Positions 1-14,491 of a DNA stretch of 64,000 nt are shown piece by piece. Position 1 is the first letter of the stretch; every line of letters begins with the position of its first letter. The notes below the pieces were generated by a model. The model had not been told where the DNA came from. It worked only from the letters and a program-made list of their open reading frames with translations, and made no database searches. Source of the DNA: Paraescarpia echinospica (Eukaryota > Annelida > Polychaeta > Sabellida > Siboglinidae); the NCBI GenBank assembly GCA_020002185.1, contig CM034544.1:744001-808000 (forward strand). The letters run 5' to 3'. The position numbers and the translations under genes are program-made.

Positions 1-1468
1 GTGTGTTTTACATCCAGTTACTATTTAGATAGACTTATCTGTGTGTTAGTAATAAACACTGTGTGTTATACATCCAATTATTATTTGGCCAGCCTTATAT
101 GTGTGTTAGTAGTAAACATTGTGTGTTATACATCCAGTTACTATTTGGCTAGCCTTATCTGTGTGTTAGTAATAAACACAGTGTGTTATACAATCAGTTA
201 TTATTTAGCTAGACTTATCTGTGTGTTAGTAATAAACACTGTGTGTTATACATCCAATTATTATTTGGCCAGCCTTATATGTGTGTTAGTAATAAACACT
301 GTGTGTTATACATCCTGGTACTATTTGGCTAGATTTATCTGTATGTTAGTAATAAACACTGTGTGTTATACATCCAGTTACTATTTGGCTAGCCTTATCT
401 GTGTGTTAGTAATAAACACTGTGTGTTATACATCCAGTTACTATTTGGCTAGCCTTATATGTGTGTTAGTAATAAACACTGTGTGTTATACATCCAGTTA
501 CTATTTGGCTAGCCTTATCTGTGTGTTAGTAATAAACACTGTGTGTTATACATCCAGTTACTATTTGGCTAGCCTTATATGTGTGTTAGTAATAAACACT
601 GTGTGTTATACACCCAGGTACTATTTGGCTAGCCTTATATGTGTGTTAGTAATAAACACTGTGTGTTATACATCCAGTTACTATTTGGCTAGCCTTATCT
701 GTGTGTTAGTAATAAACACTGTGTGTTATCAATCCATTTACATCATGTGTTAAAAAAAACTGTGTGTTATACAGCTTATATGTGTGTTAGTAATAAACAT
801 GTGTGTTATACATCCAGTTACTATTTGGCCAGCCTTATATGTGTGTTAGTAATAAACACTGTGTGTTATACATCCAGTTACTATTTGTAGCCTTATCTGT
901 GTGTTAGTAATAAACACTGTGTGTTATACATCCAGTTACTATTTGCCAGCCTTAGTGTGTTAGTAATAAACACTTGTGTTATACACCCAGTTACTATTTG
1001 GCTAGCCTTATATGTGTGTTAGTAATAAACACTGTGTGTTATACAACCAGGTACTATTTGGCTAGCCTTATATGTGTGTTAGTAATAACCACTGTGTATT
1101 ATACATCCAGTTACTATTTGGCTAGCCTTATCTGTGTGTTAGTAATAAACAATGTGTGTTATACATCCTAGTACTATTTGGCTAGCCTTATCTGTGTGTT
1201 AGTAATAAACACAGTGTGTTATACATCCAGTTACTGTTTGGCTAGCCTTATCTGTGTGTTAGTAATAAACACTGTGTGTTATACATCCAGTTACTATTTG
1301 GCCAGCCTTATATGTGTGTTAGTAATAAACTCTGTGTGTTATACATCCAGTTACTATTTGGCTAGCCTTATATGTGTGTTAGTAATCAACACTGTGTGTT
1401 TTACATCCAGTTACTATTTGGCCAGCCTTATCTGTGTGTTAGTAATAAACAATGTGTGTTATACATCC

Positions 1469-2431
1469 TAGAACTATTTGGCTAGCCTTATCTGTGTGTT
1501 AGTAATAAACACAGTGTGTTATACATCCAGTTACTATTTGGCTAGCCTTATCTGTGTGTTAGTAATAAACACTGTGTGTTATACATCCAGTTACTATTTG
1601 GCCAGCCTTATATGTGTGTTAGTAAAAAACTCTGTGTGTTATACATCCAGTTACTATTTGGCTAGCCTTATATGTGTGTTAGTAATCAACACTGTGTGTT
1701 TTACATCCAGTTACTATTTGGCCAGCCTTATCTGTGTGTTAGTAATAAACACTGTGTGTTATACACCCAGGTACTATTTGTCTAGCCTTATATGTGTGTT
1801 AGTTATAAACACTGTGTATTATACATCCAGTTACTATTTGGCTAGCCTTATCTGTGTGTTAGTAATAAACAATGTGTGTTATACATACTAGTACTATTTG
1901 GCTAGCCTTATCTGTGTTTTAGTAATAAACACTGTGTGTTATACATCCAGTTACTATTTGGCTAGACTTATCTGTGTGTTAGTAATAAACACTGTGTGTT
2001 ATCCATCCATTTACTATTTGGCCAGCCTTATCTGTGTGTTAGTAATAAACACTGTGTGTTATACATCCAATTACTATTTGGACAGACTTATCTGTGTGTT
2101 AGTAATAAACACTCTGTGTTATACATCCAGTTACTATTTGGCTAGCCTTATCTGTGTGTTAGTAATAAACACTGTGTGTTATCCATCCATTTACTATTTG
2201 GCCAGCCTTATCTGTGTATTAGTAATAAACACTGTGTGTTATACATCCAGTTACTATTTGGCCAGCCTTATATGTGTGTTAGTAATAAACACTGTGTGTT
2301 ATACATCCAGTTACTATTTGGCTTGCCTTATATGTGTGTTAGTAATAAACACTGTGTATTATACACCCAGTTACTATTTGGCTAGCCTTATCTGTGTGTT
2401 AGTAATAAACAATGTATGTTATACATCCTAA
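1469..2431. repeat. Higher-order block of the 60-bp satellite, copy 1
   Basis: The variant units in 1478-1891 occur in the same order at 6466-6879, and the conceptual translations are identical over 137 residues. The run includes a unit with AAAAAACTC, a unit with GTTTTACATCC and a unit with TTGTCTAGCC. The offset of 4988 is not a multiple of 60 because of the indel zone near 4200. Related runs appear near 8764-9159 and 12240-12550. The array therefore grew partly by copying multi-kilobase blocks. Confidence 0.85.
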
Positions 2432-5400
2432 TACTATTTGGCTAGCCTTATCTGTGTGTTAGTAATAAACACTCTGTGTTATACATCCAGTTACTCTTTG
2501 GCTAGCCTTATACGTGTGTTAGTAATAAACACTGTGTGTTATCCATCCATTTACTATTTGGCCAGCCTTATCTGTGTGCTAGTAATAAACACTGTGTGTT
2601 ATACATCCAGTTACCATTTGACTAGCCTTATCTGTGTGTTAGTAATAAACACTGTGTGTTATCCATCCAGTTACTATTTGGCTAGCCTTATCTGTGTGTT
2701 AGTAATAAACACAGTGTGTTATACATCCAATTATTATTTGGCCGGCCTTATATGTGTGTTAGTAATAAACACTGTGTGTTATACATCCAGGTACTATTTG
2801 GCTAGACTTATCTGTATGTTAGTAATAAACACTGTGTGTTATACATCGAGTTACTATTTGGCTAGCCTTATATGTGTGTTGGTAATAAACACTGTGTGTT
2901 ATACATCCAGTTACTATTTGGCCAGCCTTATATGTGTGTTAGTAATAAACACTGTGTGTTATACATCCAGTTACTATTTGGCTAGCCTTATATGTGTGTT
3001 AGTAATCAACACTGTGTGTTTTACATCCAGTTACTATTTGGCCAGCCTTATCTGTGTGTTAGTAATAAACACTGTGTGTTATACACCCAGGTACTATTTG
3101 TCTAGCCTTATATGTGTGTTAGTTATAAACACTGTGTATTATACATCCAGTTACTATTTGGCTAGCCTTATCTGTGTGTTAGTAATAAACAATGTGTGTT
3201 ATACATACTAGTACTATTTGGCTAGCCTTGTCTGTGTTTTAGTAATAAACACTGTGTGTTATACATCCAGTTACTATTTGGCTAGACTTATCTGTGTGTT
3301 AGTAATAAACACTGTGTGTTATCCATCCATTTACTATTTGGCCAGCCTTATCTGTGTGTTAGTAATAAACACTGTGTGTTATACATCCAGTTACTATTTG
3401 GCTAGCCTTATCTCTGTGTTAGTAATACACTCTGTGTGTTATACATCCAGTTACTATTTGGCCAGCCTTATCTGTGTGTTAGTAATAAACACTGTGTGTT
3501 ATACATCCAGTTACTATTTGGCTAGCCTTATATGTGTGTTAGTTATAAACACAGTGTGTTATACACCCAGGTACTATTTGGCTAGCCTTATATGTGTGTT
3601 AGTAATAAACACTGTGTATTATACATCCAGTTACTATTTGGCTAGCCTTATCTGTGTGTTAGTAATAAACACTGTGTGTTATCAATCCATTTACTATTTG
3701 GCCAGCCTTATTTGTGTGTTATAAATAAACACTGTGTGTTATACATCCAGTTACTATTTGGCTAGACTTATATGTGTGTTAGTAATAAACACTGTGTGTT
3801 ATACATCCAGTTACTATTTGGCCAGCCTTATCTGTGTGTTAGTAATAAACACTGTGTGTTATACATCCAGTTACTATTTGGCTAGCCTTATCTGTGTGTT
3901 AGTAATAAACACTGTGTGTTATACATCCAGTTACTATTTGGCCAGCCTTATCTGTGTGTTAGTAATAAACACTCTGTGTTATACACCCAGTTACTATTTG
4001 GCTAGCCTTATATGTGTGTTAGTAATAAACACAGTGTGTTATACATCCAGTTACTATTTGGCTAGCCTTATCTGTGTGTTAGTAATAAACACTGTGTGTT
4101 ATACATCCAGTTACTATTTGGCCAGCCTTATATGTGTGTTAGTAATAAACACTGTGTATTATACATCCAGTTACTTTCATTTGGCTAGCCTTTATCTGTG
4201 TGTGTTAGTAATAAAACAAATGTGTGTTGGCTAAGCATCCTAGTACTATTTACAATGATCTGTGTGTTAGTAATAAACACTGTGTGTTATACATCCAGTT
4301 ACTATTTCATTAGCCTTATCTGTGTGTTTGTAATGTCACTGTGTGTTATACATCCAGTTACTATTTGGCCAGCCTTATGTGTGTGTTAGTAATAAACACT
4401 GTGTGTTATACATCCAGGTACTATTTGGCTAGCTTTATCTGTGTGATAGTAATAAACACTGTGTGTTATACATCCAGTTACCATTTGGCCAGCCTTATCT
4501 CTGTGTTAGTATTAAACACTGTGTGTTATACATCCAGGTACTATTTGGCCAGCCTTATATGTGTGTTAGTAATAAACACTGTGTGTTATACATCCAGTTA
4601 CTATTTGGCTGGAATTATCTGTGCATTAGTAATAAACACTGTGTGTTATACATCCAGTTACTATTTGGCTAGCCTTATCTGTGTGTTAGTAATAAACACT
4701 GTGTGTTATACATCCAGTTACTATTTGGCTAGCCTTATATGTGTGTTAGTAATAAACACTGTGTGTTATACATCCAGTTACTATTTGGCTAGCCTTATCT
4801 GTGTGTTAGTAATAAACACTGTGTGTTATACACCCAGGTACTATTTGTCTAGCCTTATATGTGTGTTAGTTATAAACACTGTGTATTATACATCCAGTTA
4901 CTATTTGGCTAGCCTTATCTGTGTGTTAGTAATAAACAATGTGTGTTATACATCCTAGTACTATTTGGCTAGCCTTATCTGTGTGTTAGTAATAAACACT
5001 GTGTGTTATACATCCAGTTACTATTTGGCTAGACTTATCTGTGTGTTAGTAATAAACACTGTGTGTTATCCATCCATTTACTATTTGGCCAGCCTTATCT
5101 GTGTGTTAGTAATAAACACTGTGTGTTATGCATCCAGTTACTATTTGGCTAGCCTTATCTGTGTGTTAGTAATAAACTCTGTGTGTTATACATCCAGTTA
5201 CTATTTGGCCAGCCTTATCTGTGTGTTAGTAATAAACACTGTGTGTTATACATCCAGTTACTATTTGGCTAGCCTTATATGTGTGTTAGTAATAAACACT
5301 GTGTGTTATACACCCAGGTACTATTTGGCTAGCCTTATATGTGTGTTAGTAATAAACACTGTGTATTATACATCCAGTTACTATTTGGCTAGCCTTATCT

Positions 5401-6456
5401 GTGTGTTAGTAATAAACACTGTGTGTTATCAATCCATTTACTATTTGGCCAGCCTTATTTGTGTGTTAGAAATAAACACTGTGTGTTATACATCCAGTTA
5501 CTATTTGGCTAGACTTATATGTGTGTTAGTAATAAACACTGTGTGTTATACATCCAGTTACTATTTGGCCAGCCTTATCTGTGTGTTAGTAATAAACACT
5601 GTGTGTTATACATCCAGTTACTATTTGGCTAGCCTTATCTGTGCGTTAGTAATAAACACTGTGTGTTATACATCCAGTTACTATTTGGCCAGCCTTATCT
5701 GTGTGTTAGTAATAAACACTCTGTGTTATACACCCAGTTACTATTTGGCTAGCCTTATATGTGTGTTAATAATAAACACTGTGTGTTATACAACCAGGTA
5801 CTATTTGGCTAGCCTTATATGTGTGTTAGTAATAACCACTGTGTATTATACATCCAGTTACTATTTGGCTAGCCTTATCTGTGTGTTTGTAATAAACAAT
5901 GTGTGTTATACATCCTAGTACTATTTGGCTAGCCTTATCTGTGTGTTAGTAATAAACACAGTGTGTTATACTTCCAGTTAAAAATTTGGCTAGCCTTATA
6001 TGTGTGTTAGTAATAAACACTGTGTGTTATACACCCAGGTACTATTTGTCTAGCCTTATATGTGTGTTAGTAATAAACACTGTGTATTATACATCCAGTT
6101 ACTATTTGGCTAGCCTTATCTGTGTGTTAGTAATAAACAATGTGTGTTATACATCCTAGTACTATTTGGCTAGCCTTATCTGTGTGTTAGTAATAAACAC
6201 TGTGTGTTATACATCCAGTTACTATTTGGCTAGCCTTATCTGTGTGTTTGTAATAAACACTGTGTGTTATACATCCAGTTACTATTTGGCTAGACTTATA
6301 TGTGTGTTAGTAATAAACACTGTGTGTTATACATCCAGTTACTATTTGGCCAGCCTTATCTGTGTGTTAGTAATAAACACTGTGTGTTATACATCCAGTT
6401 ACTATTTGGCCAGCCTTATCTGTGTGTTAGTAATAAACAATGTGTGTTATACATCC

Positions 6457-7605
6457 TAGAACTATTTGGCTAGCCTTATCTGTGTTTTAGTAATAAACAC
6501 AGTGTGTTATACATCCAGTTACTATTTGGCTAGCCTTATCTGTGTGTTAGTAATAAACACTGTGTGTTATACATCCAGTTACTATTTGGCCAGCCTTATA
6601 TGTGTGTTAGTAAAAAACTCTGTGTGTTATACATCCAGTTACTATTTGGCTAGCCTTATATGTGTGTTAGTAATCAACACTGTGTGTTTTACATCCAGTT
6701 ACTATTTGGCCAGCCTTATCTGTGTGTTAGTAATAAACACTGTGTGTTATACACCCAGGTACTATTTGTCTAGCCTTATATGTGTGTTAGTTATAAACAC
6801 TGTGTATTATACATCCAGTTACTATTTGGCTAGCCTTATCTGTGTGTTAGTAATAAACAATGTGTGTTATACATACTAGTACTATTTGGCTAGCCTTATC
6901 TGTGTTTTAGTAATAAACACTGTGTGTTATACATCCAGTTACTATTTGGCTAGACTTATCTGTGTGTTAGTAATAAACACTGTGTGTTATCCATCCATTT
7001 ACTATTTGGCCAGCCTTATCTGTGTGTTAGTAATAAACACTGTGTGTTATACATCCAGTTACTATTTGGCTAGCCTTATCTGTGTGTTAGTAATAAACTC
7101 TGTGTGTTATACATCCAGTTACTATTTGGCCAGCCTTATCTGTGTGTTAGTAATAAACACTGTGTGTTATACATCCAGTTACTATTTGGCTAGCCTTATA
7201 TGTGTGTTAGTTATAAACACAGTGTGTTATACACCCAGGTACTATTTGGCTAGCCTTATATGTGTGTTAGTAATAAACACTGTGTATTATACATCCAGTT
7301 ACTATTTGGCTAGCCTTATCTGTGTGTTAGTAATAAACACTGTGTGTTATCCATCCATTTACTATTTGGCCAGCCTTATCTGTGTATTAGTAATAAACAC
7401 TGTGTGTTATACATCCAGTTACTATTTGGCCAGCCTTATATGTGTGTTAGTAATAAACACTGTGTGTTATACATCCAGTTTCTATTTGGCTAGCCTTATA
7501 TGTGTGTTAGTAATAAACACTGTGTATTATACACCCAGTTACTATTTGGCTAGCCTTATCTGTGTGTTAGTAATAAACAATGTGTGTTATACATCCTAAT
7601 ACTAT
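6457..7605. repeat. Higher-order block of the 60-bp satellite, copy 2
   Basis: This is the partner of the block at 1469-2431, with the same order of marker units over at least 414 bp (6466-6879). After the ACTAG marker unit the copies differ: 720 bp separate it from the CCTAAT unit here, against 540 bp in copy 1. Three 60-bp units were therefore gained or lost after the block was duplicated. Confidence 0.8.
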
Positions 7606-10600
7606 TTGGCTAGCCTTATCTGTGTGTTAGTAATAAACACTCTGTGTTATACATCCAGTTACTCTTTGGCTAGCCTTATACGTGTGTTAGTAATAAACAC
7701 TGTGTGTTATCCATCCATTTACTATTTGACCAGCCTTATCTGTGTGCTAGTAATAAACACTGTGTGTTATACATCCAGTTACCATTTGACTAGCCTTATC
7801 TGTGTGTTAGTAATAAACACTGTGTGTTATCCATCCAGTTACTATTTGGCTAGCCTTATCTGTGTGTTAGTAATAAACACTGTGTGTTATACATCCAGTT
7901 ACTATTTAGCTAGACTTATCTGTGTGTTAGTAATAAACACAGTGTGTTATACATCCAATTATTATTTGGCCGGCCTTATATGTGTGTTAGTAATAAACAC
8001 TGTGTGTTATACATCCAGGTACTATTTGGCTAGACTTATCTGTATGTTAGTAATAAACACTGTGTGTTATACATCGAGTTACTATTTGGCTATCCTTATA
8101 TGTGTGTTGGTAATAAACACTGTGTGTTATACATCCAGTTACTATTTGGCCAGCCTTATATGTGTGTTAGTAATAAACACTGTGTGTTATACATCCAGTT
8201 ACTATTTGGCTAGCCTTATCTGTGTGTTAGTAATAAACACTGTGTGTTATACATCCAGTTACTATTTAGCCAGCCTTATCTGTGTGTTAGTAATAAACAC
8301 TCTGTGTTATACACCCAGTTACTATTTGGCTAGCCTTATATGTGTGTTAGTAATAAACACTGTGTGTTATACAACCAGGTGCTATTTGGCTAGCCTTATA
8401 TGTGTGTTAGTAATAACCACTGTGTATTATACATCCAGTTACTATTTGGCTAGCCTTATCTGTGTGTTAGTAATAAACAATGTGTGTTATACATCCTAGT
8501 ACTATTTGGCTAGCCTTATCTGTGTGTTAGTAATAAACACAGTGTTTTATACATCCAGTTACTATTTGGCTAGCCTTATCTGTGTGTTAGTAATAAACAC
8601 TGTGTGTTATACATCCAGTTACTATTTGGCCAGCCTTATATGTGTGTTAGTAATAAACTCTGTGTGTTATACATCCAGTTACTATTTGGCTAGCCTTATA
8701 TGTGTGTTAGTAATAAACAATGTGTGTTATACATCCTAGTACTATTTTGCTAGCCTTATCTGTGTGTTAGTAATAAACACAGTGTGTTATACATCCAGTT
8801 ACTATTTGGCTAGCCTTATCTGTGTGTTAGTAATAAACACTGTGTGTTATACATCCAGTTACTATTTGGCCAGCCTTATATGTGTGTTAGTAAAAAACTT
8901 TGTGTGTTATACATCCAGTTACTATTTGGCTAGCCTTATATGTGTGTTAGTAATCAACACTGTGTGTTTTACATCCAGTTACTATTTGGCCAGCCTTATC
9001 TGTGTGTTAGTAATAAACACTGTGTGTTATACACCCAGGTACTATTTGTCTAGCCTTATATGTGTGTTAGTTATAAACACTGTGTATTATACATCCAGTT
9101 ACTATTTGGCTAGCCTTATCTATGTGTTAGTAATAAACAATGTGTGTTATACATACTAGTACTATTTGGCTAGCCTTATCTGTGTTTTAGTAATAAACAC
9201 TGTGTGTTATACATCCAGTTACTATTTGGCTAGACTTATCTGTGTGTTAGTAATAAACACTGTGTATTATCCATCCATTTACTATTTGGCCAGCCTTATC
9301 TGTGTGTTAGTAATAAACACTGTGTGTTATACATCCAGTTACTATATGGACAGACTTATCTGTGTGTTAGTAATAAACACTCTGTGTTATACATCCAGTT
9401 ACTATTTGGCTAGCCTTATCTGTGTGTTAGTAATAAACACTGTATGTTATCCATCCATTTACTATTTGGCCTGCCTTATCTGTGTATTAGTAATAAACAC
9501 TGTGTGATATACATCCAGTTAATATTTGGCTAGCCTTATCTGTGTGTTAGTAATAAACACTGTGTGTTATATATCCAATTACTATTTAGCTAGACTTATC
9601 TGTGTGTTAGTAATAAACACTGTGTTTTATACATGCAATTATTATTTGGCCAGCCTTATATGTGTGTTACTAATAAACACTGTGTGTTATACATCCTGGT
9701 ACTATTTGGCTAGATTTATCTGTATGTTAGTAATAAACACTGTGTGTTATACATCCACTTACTATTTGGCTAGCCTTATCTGTGTGTTAGTAATAAACAC
9801 TGTGTGTTAAACATCCAGTTACTATTTGGCTAGCCTTATCTGTGTGTTAGTAATAAACTATGTGTGTTATACATCCAGTTACTATTTGGCCAGCCTTATC
9901 TGTGTGTTAGTAATAAACACTGTGTGTTATACATCCAGTTACTATTTGGCTAGCCTTATATGTGTGTTAGTAATAAACACTGTGTGTTACACACCCAGGT
10001 ACTATTTGGCTAGCCTTATATGTGTGTTAGTAATAAACACTGTGTATTATACATCCAGTTACTATTTGGCTAGCCTTATCTGTGTGTTAGTAATAAACAC
10101 TGTGTGTTATATATCCAATTACTATTTAGCTAGACTTATCTGTGTGTTAGTAATAAACACTGTGTGTTATACATCCAATTATTATTTGGCCAGCCTTATA
10201 TGTGTGTTAGTAATAAACACTGTGTGTTATACATCCTGGTACTATTTGGCTAGATTTATCTGTATGTTAGTAATAAACACTGTGTGTTATACATCCAGTT
10301 ACTATTTGGCTAGCCTTATCTGTGTGTTAGTAATAAACACTGTGTGTTATACATCCAGTTACTATTTGGCTAGCCTTATCTGTGTGTTAGTAATAAACTC
10401 TGTGTGTTATACATCCAGTTACTATTTGGCCAGCCTTATCTGTGTGTTAGTAATAAACACTGTGTGTTATACATCCAGTTACTATTTGGCCAGCCTTATC
10501 TGTGTGTTAGTAATAAACACTGTGTGTTATACATCCAGTTACTATTTGGCCAGCCTTATCTGTGTGTTAGTAATAAACACTGGGTGTTATACATCCAGTT

Positions 10601-13491
10601 ACTATTTGGCTAGCCTTATCTGTGCGTTAGTAATAAACACTGTGTGTTATACATCCAGTTATTATTTGGCCAGCCTTATATGTGTGTTAGTAATAAACAT
10701 TGTGTGTTATACATCCAGTTACTATTTGGCCAGCCTTATATGTGTGTTAGTAACAAACACTGTGTGTTTTACATCCAGTTACTATTTAGATAGACTTATC
10801 TGTGTGTTAGTAATAAACACTGTGTGTTATACATCCAATTATTATTTGGCCAGCCTTATATGTGTTTTAGTAATAAACACTGTGTGTTATACATCCAGTT
10901 ACTATTTGGCTAGCCTTATCTGTGTGTTAGTAATAAACACTGTGTGTTATACAACCAGTTACTATTTAGCTAGACTTATCTGTGTGTTAGTAATAAACAC
11001 TGTGTGTTATACATCCAATTATTATTTGGCCAGCCTTATATGAGTGTTAGTAATAAACTCTGTGTGTTATACATCCAGTTACTATTTGACTAGCCTTATA
11101 TGTGTGTTAGTTATAAACACTGTGTGTTATACATCCAGTTACTATTTGGCTAGCCTTATCTGTGTGTTAGTAATAAACACTGTGTGTTATACATCCAGTT
11201 ACTATTTGGCCAGCCTTATCAGTGTGTTAGTAATAAACACTCTGTGTTATACATCCAGTTACTATTTGGCTAGCCTTATATGTGTGTTAGTAATAATCAC
11301 TGTGTGTTATACAAACAGGTACTATTTGGCTAGCCTTATATGTGTGTTAGTAATAACCACTGTGTATTATACATCCAGTTACTATTTGGCTAGCCTTAGC
11401 TGTGTGTTAGTGATAAACAATGTGTGTTATACATCCTAGTACTATTTGGCTAGCCTTATCTGTGTGTTAGTAATAAACACAGTGTGTTATCCATCCATTT
11501 ACTATTTGGCCAGCCTTATCTGTGTATTAGTAATAAACACTGTGTGTTATACATCCAGTTAAAATTTGGCTAGCCTTATCTGTGTGTTAGTAATAAACAC
11601 TGTGTGTTATATATCCAATTACTATTTAGCTAGACTTATCTGTGTGTTAGTAATAAACACTGTGTGTTATACATCCAATTATTATTTGGCCAGCCTTATA
11701 TGTGTGTTAGTAATAAACACTGTGTGTTATACATCCAGGTACTATCTATTTAGTGTGTGTTATACACTAGTTACTATTTGGCTAGCCTTATCTGTGTGTT
11801 AGTAATAAACACTGTGTGTTATACATCCAGTTACTATTTGGCTAGCCTTATCTGTGTGTTAGTAATAAACTCTGTGTGTTATACATCCAGTTACTATTTG
11901 GCCAGCCTTATCTGTGTGTTTGTAATAAACATTGTGTGTTATACATCCAGTTACTATTTGGCTAGCCTTATCTGCGTGTTAGTAATAAACACTGTGTGTT
12001 ATCAATCCATTTACTATTTGGCCAGCCTTATTTTTGTGTTAGAAATAAACACTGTGTGTTATACATCCAGTTACTATTTGGCTAGACTTATATGTGTGTT
12101 AGTAATAAACACTGTGTGTTATACATCCAGTTACTATTTGGCCAGCCTTATCTGTGTGTTAGTAATAAACACTGTGTGTTATACATCCAGTTACTATTTG
12201 GCTAGCCTTATCTTTGCGTTAGTAATAAACACTGTGTGTTATACATCCAGTTACTATTTGGCCAGCCTTATATGTGTGTTAGTAAAAAACTTTGTGTGTT
12301 ATACATCCAGTTACTATTTGGCTAGCCTTATATTTGTGTTAGTAATCAACACTGTGTGTTTTACATCCAGTTACTATTTGGCCAGCCTTATCTGTGTGTT
12401 AGTAATAAACACTGTGTGTTATACACCCAGGTACTATTTGTCTAGCCTTATATGTGTGTTAGTTATAAACACTGTGTATTATACATCCAGTTACTATTTG
12501 GCTAGCCTTATCTGTGTGTTAGTAATAAACAATGTGTGTTATACATACTAGTACTATTTGGCTAGCCTTATCTGTGTTTTAGTAATAAACACTGTGTGTT
12601 ATACATCCAGTTACTATTTGGCTAGACTTATCTGTGTGTTTGTAATAAACACTGTGTGTTATCCATCCATTTACTATTTGGCCAGCCTTATCTGTGTGTT
12701 AGTAATAAACACTGTGTGTTATACATCCAGTTACTATTTGGACAGACTTATCTGTGTGTTAGTAATAAACACTCTGTGTTATACATCCAATTACTATTTG
12801 GCTAGCCTTATCTGTGTGTTAGTAATAAACACTGTATGTTATCCATCCATTTACTATTTGGCCTGCCTTATCTGTGTATTAGTAATAAACACTGTGTGAT
12901 ATACATCCAGTTAATATTTGGCTAGCCTTATCTGTGTGTTAGTAATAAACACTGTGTGTTATATATCCAATTACTATTTAGCTAGACTTATCTGTGTGTT
13001 AGTAATAAACACTGTGTGTTATACATCCAATTATTATTTGGCCAGCCTTATATGTGTGTTACTAATAAACACTGTGTGTTATACATCCTGGTACTATTTG
13101 GCTAGATTTATCTGTATGTTAGTAATAAACACTGTGTGTTATACATCCAGTTACTATTTGGCTAGCCTTATCTGTTTTTTAGTAATAAACACTGTGTGTT
13201 ATACATCCAGTTACTATTTGGCTAGCCTTATCTGTGTGTTAGTAATAAACTCTGTGTGTTATACATCCAGTTACTATTTGGCCAGCCTTATCTGTGTGTT
13301 AGTAATAAACACTGTGTGTTATACATCCAGTTACTATTTGGCTAGCCTTATATGTGTGTTAGTAATAAACACTGTGTGTTTTACACCCAGGTACTATTTG
13401 GCTAGCCTTATATGTGTGTTAGTAATAAACACTGTGTATTATACATCCAGTTACTATTTGGCTAGCCTTATCTGTGTGTTAGTAATAAACA

Positions 13492-14491
13492 NNNNNNNNN
13501 NNNNNNNNNNNNNNNNNNNNNNNNNNNNNNNNNNNNNNNNNNNNNNNNNNNNNNNNNNNNNNNNNNNNNNNNNNNNNNNNNNNNNNNNNNNNNNNNNNNN
13601 NNNNNNNNNNNNNNNNNNNNNNNNNNNNNNNNNNNNNNNNNNNNNNNNNNNNNNNNNNNNNNNNNNNNNNNNNNNNNNNNNNNNNNNNNNNNNNNNNNNN
13701 NNNNNNNNNNNNNNNNNNNNNNNNNNNNNNNNNNNNNNNNNNNNNNNNNNNNNNNNNNNNNNNNNNNNNNNNNNNNNNNNNNNNNNNNNNNNNNNNNNNN
13801 NNNNNNNNNNNNNNNNNNNNNNNNNNNNNNNNNNNNNNNNNNNNNNNNNNNNNNNNNNNNNNNNNNNNNNNNNNNNNNNNNNNNNNNNNNNNNNNNNNNN
13901 NNNNNNNNNNNNNNNNNNNNNNNNNNNNNNNNNNNNNNNNNNNNNNNNNNNNNNNNNNNNNNNNNNNNNNNNNNNNNNNNNNNNNNNNNNNNNNNNNNNN
14001 NNNNNNNNNNNNNNNNNNNNNNNNNNNNNNNNNNNNNNNNNNNNNNNNNNNNNNNNNNNNNNNNNNNNNNNNNNNNNNNNNNNNNNNNNNNNNNNNNNNN
14101 NNNNNNNNNNNNNNNNNNNNNNNNNNNNNNNNNNNNNNNNNNNNNNNNNNNNNNNNNNNNNNNNNNNNNNNNNNNNNNNNNNNNNNNNNNNNNNNNNNNN
14201 NNNNNNNNNNNNNNNNNNNNNNNNNNNNNNNNNNNNNNNNNNNNNNNNNNNNNNNNNNNNNNNNNNNNNNNNNNNNNNNNNNNNNNNNNNNNNNNNNNNN
14301 NNNNNNNNNNNNNNNNNNNNNNNNNNNNNNNNNNNNNNNNNNNNNNNNNNNNNNNNNNNNNNNNNNNNNNNNNNNNNNNNNNNNNNNNNNNNNNNNNNNN
14401 NNNNNNNNNNNNNNNNNNNNNNNNNNNNNNNNNNNNNNNNNNNNNNNNNNNNNNNNNNNNNNNNNNNNNNNNNNNNNNNNNNNNNNNNNNN
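13492..14491. other. Assembly gap, exactly 1000 N
   Basis: There are exactly 1000 consecutive N between a 60-bp satellite and an unrelated 36-bp satellite. The same length is used for the second gap, so this is a fixed-size placeholder and the true distance is unknown. Any open frame crossing it is meaningless. Confidence 0.99.

Larger units (their letters stand above)
1..13491. repeat. 60-bp satellite array, about 225 copies
   Basis: The sequence repeats every 60 bases from the first base of the window, so the array begins upstream. Units differ by a few substitutions: GGCT or GGCC before AGCC, TATCTG or TATATG, and AACACT, AACAAT or AACTCT at the unit end. Indels break the phase near 750-960, 4170-4340, 5980 and 11740-11765. 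Some units carry CCTAG, CCTAAT or ACTAG variants that put stops in one frame. Because 60 is 20 codons and most units lack stops, long frames with a hydrophobic 20-residue repeat run through the array. Frame-breaking indels and openness in a second frame (for example 2176-2385) argue against coding. The array stops at an assembly gap. Confidence 0.98.

Noticed and set aside
1..13491. Hydrophobic 20-residue repeat protein encoded by the 60-bp array
   Set aside because: The frame is repeatedly cut by stop variants and indels, a second frame is also open in places, and there is no unique N- or C-terminal sequence or promoter.
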